NCBI GenBank assembly: GCA_020631735.1
Contig: CM036221.1
Location: 9,653,381-9,717,380, forward strand
Direction of reading: 5' to 3'
DNA: 64,000 nt
Source of the DNA: Saccharum officinarum
Lineage: Eukaryota; Streptophyta; Magnoliopsida; Poales; Poaceae
Below the pieces are notes generated by a model. The model was not told where the DNA came from, did no database searches, and worked only from the letters and a program-made list of their open reading frames with translations. Position numbers and translations under genes: made by a program. The stretch's first letter is position 1. Each line of letters opens with the position of its first letter. This document shows positions 55,181 to 64,000 of the stretch, piece after piece.

Positions 55181-56850
55181 GTGGTGTTAATGGTGGATAA
55201 CATCAATATTTTATATGTGAATAAACAAGAGAAATGGTTCAAGTATAAGAATATACATAGGTCTAGGGTTTAAACTAACAAATTACATGAGTTTTGGTGA
55301 ATCTCTATTTTCCACATAATTATTTCAGAAAATATAGGAATGGGGACCTAATTGAGAAAAAGGATGAAACTTGATCGCGACGAAGGATACACTAGAAGAC
55401 TATAGAAGACACCAGAAGGCACGGGAACGAACGGGAGGATGAGACACCGCTAGGTGGGGCCGGCCGGCCCCACCCTTGTGCCGCCCAGCCCCCTACGAGG
55501 GGATTCCTCCATGAGCTTCTGGAGTATTCCTCCACCGCCTCCTAGGATGCATCTCCACCCTACGTTGAAGTCGGTTTGATCCAAGGGCTTGCGTTCAACC
55601 CTTAGGGCTATATAAGGACCCCTACACCCCCTGAAGCATCAAGTCATCAAGCTATTCAGTTGAAGATCAATTCATCCAGAGCCAACCCTAGTTCCTCAGA
55701 GTTCCTCTAGATTATAGCTTAGGCTAGTTAGATTAGGTCTAGAGGGAGATCAAGCAACACTTGGATTCCTGACGTTGGCAAGAGCGTGGTTCGGTATATC
55801 TCTTGTACTTTACTCTATTTCTTTATTTCATTGAGATTGTATTGTTGCTACTTTGTTTATGTCAACATTAAGCTTTATATCATTTATGTCATTGAAAGCA
55901 AAGTTCATTATTTGCTCTAGTTTTATATTCGGTGTAGTTAGATTATAGAAACCATGCATATGTTCGTATAGCGCTCACCCTACAGGATCATGGGTGAGTG
56001 ATAGACATTATATGAGTGTGGTGCTTAGATATTTGTTTATCTGCGGATGCCCTTATATGCTGGGACGTGTGGTAGATTGCGTAGGTGACAATTGAGTTGA
56101 GTCCTTTGCAGTCCATCCCCCATATATATTGTTGTTGGTAGAACCCGGTCTCAAAGGAGAGGAGGACTCTGTTTCCAACTTTTCTAAGTTGATGCTCCTT
56201 ATGTGGCATAATTTGGCTATGATCACTAGATATAATTAATTAGACTAAGCATTTAACATGTTAGTAAGACTACATAGGAATTATCTTTCTAATATTCTAA
56301 TTGGACCTAACCTATTGCTTAACTAGAGTGCTCTGAATTACTATTTATTTATCATGATGATTGATCAAGTACTTATCATTTATATATCTTTATTTATTAT
56401 CTTGTGACTTATCCTTGATTTGAGTAGAGTATATGATATTGGTTCATTCTTTCATGCATATTCATAAATTATCAATACTATTGTATTCATAGTCATACCT
56501 TTCCAGTGGTAGAATTATAAATTGACAACCCGGTAATACTCTAGGTAAAATGCTACAATGGTATAATTATCTGTCCGCTTGCAGAATTCTTTTCATTCTT
56601 ATCTTTATATTCTTTTAGTCACATAAAATAATAGATTCCTGTTTAGTGTTATTCTTGTAGTAATGCTAGATAGAACCAACAAATATTTCTTAGTTCCTCA
56701 CTAGGGATGACAACCTAGTTTAATATTAGAGATGAAGGTTAATTGATAGGTGGCTACTGTAACAGTGACAAGTTAATAGTTACCATATCATTTTTGGCGC
56801 CACTGCTATTAGTAGGAGTAATTCTATTTTTAGTAGTGGTGCTAAGAAAT
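55181..56850 (+). other. Unclassified LTR-like sequence
   Basis: Contains a TATA-like CTATATAAGGACC (about 55609-55621) and, near its right end, TTTTTGGCGCCACTGC (about 56789-56804), which resembles a gypsy primer-binding site. This suggests an embedded gypsy-type LTR, but I could not define its ends or a target duplication. No coding sequence is accepted; the 73-codon antisense frame at 55988-56209 has no motif. Confidence 0.3.
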
Positions 56851-56904
56851 GCCAACACGTGGTCACCGTGATTTGAGGCTTAACAACCTTCGGTGTCGAA
56901 ATGG

Positions 56905-57211
56905 CTCAAATCAACAACACTAAGAAGCTACCCCAATTTGATATTGGAAGTCAAAGATGACCACTCATATCAAGTCAATCAATAGAAGGGTGTGGAAGGT
57001 GGTGGAGACCAAAATTGAGATAGCCGATCTAGAGAATCCCACACCACCGAAGAAGTGCTTCTCTAAAATAATGACATTGCTCTTAGTGCCATTCATGATG
57101 CTATTGATAAGAGGACATTTGAGCAAATCAAGAACATTGAGATGGCTGATGAGGCATGAAAGAAGTTAGAGGAATCATTTGAGGGCACCAAGGCAATCAA
57201 GGGTGCAAGTG
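56905..57211 (+). pseudogene. Copia gag N-terminal fragment
   Basis: A leader similar to that of copia 2 (GGCTTAACAACCTT) precedes ATGGCTCAA, then a capsid-type sequence with AIHDAIDKRTFEQIKN and KKLEESFEGT, broken by stops (for example the Trp before KKLEESF is TGA) and frameshifts. It ends abruptly at the LTR junction at 57211. Confidence 0.7.
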
Positions 57212-58238
57212 AGTGGAGTGGTGTGCTCAGCTCTCAAAGGGTGTATGCAGCTGTTAGAAGTGCCAAGAGGGTGGCCAAGGCCGGCCACCACCTCTATTTA
57301 TAAGCCCACAAGCAAATAGAGTCGTTACCCCTTTGGAGTAGCTTTCTGCGAGGGCACCGGACATGTCGGTGTGGCACCGTACATGGGGTGGCGGTGCCCC
57401 TCCAACGGTCATCCAACGTTCACTAGTCGTTGGGGCACCGGACAAGGTGGCGGTGGCACCGCCATGGGGGTGGCAGTGACCGCCTAGCTAGCTGCCCGAA
57501 AACCCATTCTCTAGAAAAAAGTGGCGATGCCACCGGACAACACCTGGCGGTGCACCATCCTGCAGATGGCGGTGTACACAGTCACGTCCGGTGATAGCCC
57601 TTCTGCTGCTGCTTGAAACCAAGTCTAGGTGGGCACCGCCCTAGGGGTGGCAGTGCCACCGGACAAGGGGTGGCGGTGCCACCTTGGGAGCACTCCAAGC
57701 CCGGTTTCGCCTTGTCTTCTTCACCAACTTATTTACCTTTGTAAATGTGCTAACACTCCATGTGTATCACTAGTACATGCAAGTGTGTTAGCATTTTCAC
57801 AAACATTTTTCAAAGGTTAATCACTTCTCACCGAATGTGCACTAGGCCTAAATGCATATGCATGTATTCCAACACCTAGTGGCACAAGATGATCGAGTTG
57901 TTCGATAAGAGCTCCCCTCTTAATAGTATGACCATCTATCCTAAATGTGATCACACCCACTAGGTGTCTTGATCACCAAAACAAAATGGCCCTATGGATA
58001 TCACCTTTGCCTTGAGCCCATTTTATTTCTCTCTTTCTTCTTTTCAAAAATCCATAGCTTGATCATCACATGTGTTCACACCACCATCATGATCTTCATT
58101 TCATGTGGCCATCTCCATCCATGAGTGCCACCTAGTTCCTTCACTTGGATTGGACCATCCTATCTAGTCACACACTTAGATGCAAGGATTAGTCCAAATA
58201 GGTTTCATCAATTAGCCAAAACCAAATTAGGGCTTTCA
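57212..58238 (-). repeat. Partial 5' LTR of copia element 3
   Basis: The U3 part of a SIRE-type LTR. Upstream of its TATA box (57295-57304) lies an array (about 57350-57670) of a different motif, GGCACCGGACAAGG..GTGGCGGTG, which shares only the ACCGGAC core with the arrays of copia 1 and 2. Confidence 0.75.
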
Positions 58239-58243
58239 CCCAC

Positions 58244-59025
58244 ATGGGATCATCACCGTCGACACCTCCTTCCAACGCGCTTATGAGTGTGACCTAGAGT
58301 GGTACGAGCTCACCACTACGACCATTGCCTTGGAAGAGCTCGCGGCCATCAGGGAGGCAGTGGCCGAGGATGCGCCCAACTCCAAGCGGCAGGCTAGAGC
58401 CTTTGAGCCCACGAAGGGCACCAAGGAGGTCCCCATCGACCCCGACGACCCCAACGGCAAGGTGTTGTGCATCGGTGCTAACCTCTCCCCTAAATAGGAA
58501 AGCCACTCGTCAACTTCCTCCGTGCGAACAGTGATGTCTTCATGTGGAAATCCTTAGATATGCTGGACATTCTAAGGGAAGTCATCAAGCACGCCTTGAG
58601 GATCAAGCTGGGCTCCAAACCGGTGCAACAACGCCTGCGCTACTTCGACGAGAAGCGTAGGGCCATCGGCGAGGAGATTGCAAAGCTTTTGGTAGCTGGA
58701 TTCATCATGGAAGTGTATCATCCTAAGTGGTTAGCCAATCCCATTCTTGTAAAAAAAGAGAGTGGGAAATGAAGAATGTGTGTTGACTATACTAGTCCCA
58801 ACAAGGTGTGTCCTAAGGATCCGTTTCCTTTGCCACGCATAGATCAAGTAGTCGACTTGACCTCGGGGTGCGAAACCCTCTGCTTCCTTGATGCGTACTC
58901 CAGCTACCATCAAATTGCGCTAAAGGAGTCCGACTAGCTCGAGACCTCTTTCATCACGCCGTTTAGATTGTACTGTTACATTAGCATGCCGTTTGGTCTA
59001 AAAAATGCAGGAGCAACATACCAGC
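58244..59025 (+). pseudogene. Gypsy reverse transcriptase, N-terminal part
   Basis: Resumes the host gypsy element after copia 3. From about 58600 it reads gypsy RT blocks: the ILVKKESGKWRMCVDYT-type block (with W changed to a stop at 58770), NKVCPKDPFPLPRIDQVVD, CFLDAYSSYHQI and MPFGLKNAGATYQ. It stops at 59025, where the next LTR begins after CCAGC; the catalytic YxDD part lies beyond. Not translatable in one frame. Confidence 0.85.
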
Positions 59026-63088
<4,063 letters not shown>

Positions 63089-63569
63089 GTTGGTACTAGA
63101 GCCAATAATGAGCTTACAAGCTTAATCACCTCTTTCAAAAGGTTTAAAACTTTGACCAACAAAAGATTTATAAAATTAGGATGCGGTAAAGTCGACATAA
63201 TTAAGTATTCAGCCCTAACAATATGGTTTACTAGGATAGTGGCACTAGTTTACCTAACCATCTTCTGCAGGTACACTGACTTACGTTGCGTAAGGGAACG
63301 CTAGTTTCGGAAGTGAGTGTGCGATGTGCCAAGGATTGCTAGCGAAGTGCCGCTATATTTCTGGCTTGAGCGAACGTATAGGGCAATGCATGCATCATAA
63401 AGATAAAAACCTGGTTAATCTAAAAACCCCTTCACGATAACCATAGCTAGTAACAGGGTAGAATAAGAATTAAAATAAATTGCTTCAACTCTTTTGAAGG
63501 TTGTGTCATCGTCTCAGTCTCGTATTCTAAATCTGGAAGTGCCCTAATGGTTGGTCTTATCCATTATAG

Positions 63570-64000
63570 ATGGACCTGAGGTCCCGCCGTGTGGGAGTTG
63601 GGTCTGGTCACGGGAGTACCAGCTCTGGAGCGGGCCGTGACCCAGAGGGCCATGGCGAGAATGGTCACGAGAATGCCAACGGGGAGAGTCATGACGCCCC
63701 ACGCTTGGCTCCTCTTCCTCCTCCACCGCCACCACCGCCTCTGATGACTCAGGCAGAGATGATGGCAGAGTTGTTGGCTTCTCAGTGCGAGACAGCTCGT
63801 GCCCTGGAGTTGATGGCACAGGCTATCGGTGGCCTCGCTCGTGGGGGCCCCGGTGGCAACGGCGGGAACGGGGGCGGTGCCCGCGGTCTTGAGAGGCCCT
63901 GTTCGTATTAGGACTTCTTGAAGACTAACCCGCCCACATTCACGCCAACTGCAGAGCCTCTGGACGTGGAGCACTGGCTTCGTGTGCTAGAGCAGAGGTT
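63570..64000 (+). pseudogene. Tekay-like gag, truncated by window edge
   Basis: The ATG at 63570 opens a frame with a Gly/Asn-rich N-terminus, a proline run, the helix MTQAEMMAELLASQCETARALELMAQ and a Gly-rich hinge. It is followed by a TAG at 63909-63911, where gags of this lineage usually have a Gln codon. The frame continues after it with DFLKTNPPTFTPTAEPLDVEHWL, the conserved start of the gypsy capsid domain. One C-to-T change explains the stop, so this copy is probably inactive. Confidence 0.8.

Larger units (their letters stand above)
54562..58238 (-). mobile_element. Copia (SIRE-type) element 3, rearranged
   Basis: Bounded by perfect CCCAC duplications. The left end TGAATGGTCC and right end GGGCTTTCA are both minus-oriented LTR termini. 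The left LTR part (54562-55087) is the U5/R side, and the right LTR part (57212-58238) is U3 up to just past the TATA box (plus-strand TATTTATAAG, 57295-57304). Between them: a minus-oriented leader and primer-binding site with 40 bp of LTR end (55088-55147), then a plus-oriented LTR tip and primer-binding site (55148-55180), an unclassified 1.7-kb stretch, and a plus-oriented gag fragment (56905-57211). The core therefore runs opposite to the LTR halves. Confidence 0.75.
40232..59025 (+). mobile_element. Tat-like gypsy element, decayed, split by later insertions
   Basis: The plus-strand order is 5' LTR (40232-41249), primer-binding site (41252-41270), gag (41305-43354), protease (43355-44029), [copia 2, 44030-54516], a 40-bp piece, [copia 3, 54562-58238], and reverse transcriptase (58244-59025), cut by the Tekay-like element at 59026. 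The rest lies beyond the window. Continuity across each insertion is shown by target duplications CCGTC (44025-44029 and 54517-54521) and CCCAC (54557-54561 and 58239-58243), and by the reading frame resuming. Many stops and frameshifts make it inactive. The gag style and primer-binding site suggest the Tat/Retand lineage. Confidence 0.85.

Overview
This is nuclear DNA from a grass, most likely an Andropogoneae species (sugarcane, sorghum or Miscanthus type). The evidence is spliced plant genes, grass MITEs, and SIRE/Maximus copia, Tat-like gypsy and Tekay-like gypsy LTR retrotransposons nested in one another. A run of exactly 100 N (17555-17654) shows it is a draft BAC or contig of unknown gap size. 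Nothing bacterial or viral in the usual sense is present.

Layout. 1-628: GC-rich motif cluster, unclassified. 629-2792: a small non-autonomous copia-like LTR element with three LTR copies, two of which form a perfect 322-bp-arm palindrome. 3481-12866: matching Stowaway/mariner-type termini with TA duplications, enclosing a copia element (7135-12329, target duplication TCGAT) that has lost its 5' half. 13844-17554: a replication protein A large-subunit gene (RPA1), two visible exons, three apparent single-base frameshifts, running into the gap. 17655-19992: wreck of an LRR receptor-like-protein gene carrying a truncated LINE and a SINE, followed by another LINE tail. 20584-27548: two diverged tandem copies of a non-coding, Helitron-like repeat. 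27653-31351 (minus): an intact CC-NBS-LRR resistance-type gene. 31658-32880: a 1.2-kb fold-back element just upstream of it. 34354-39995: MITEs, a pair of inverted repeat-rich units and a probable gypsy solo LTR. 40232 to the window end: an old Tat-like gypsy element split by three later insertions: a young full-length copia (44030-54516, duplication CCGTC), a rearranged copia (54562-58238, duplication CCCAC) and a Tekay-like chromovirus (from 59026, 4.06-kb LTR).

The likely host genes are RPA1 (single-stranded DNA binding in replication and repair) and the NLR (intracellular immune receptor). The RLP would have been a cell-surface receptor but is dead. No operon-like cooperation is expected; the rest is mobile-element biology. 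The most unusual structures are the palindromic LTR composite, which looks like an integrated aberrant reverse-transcription product; the copia element whose core is inverted relative to its LTR halves; the shared ACCGGAC-core arrays upstream of the TATA box in three related copia LTRs; and the fold-back element at the NLR promoter.
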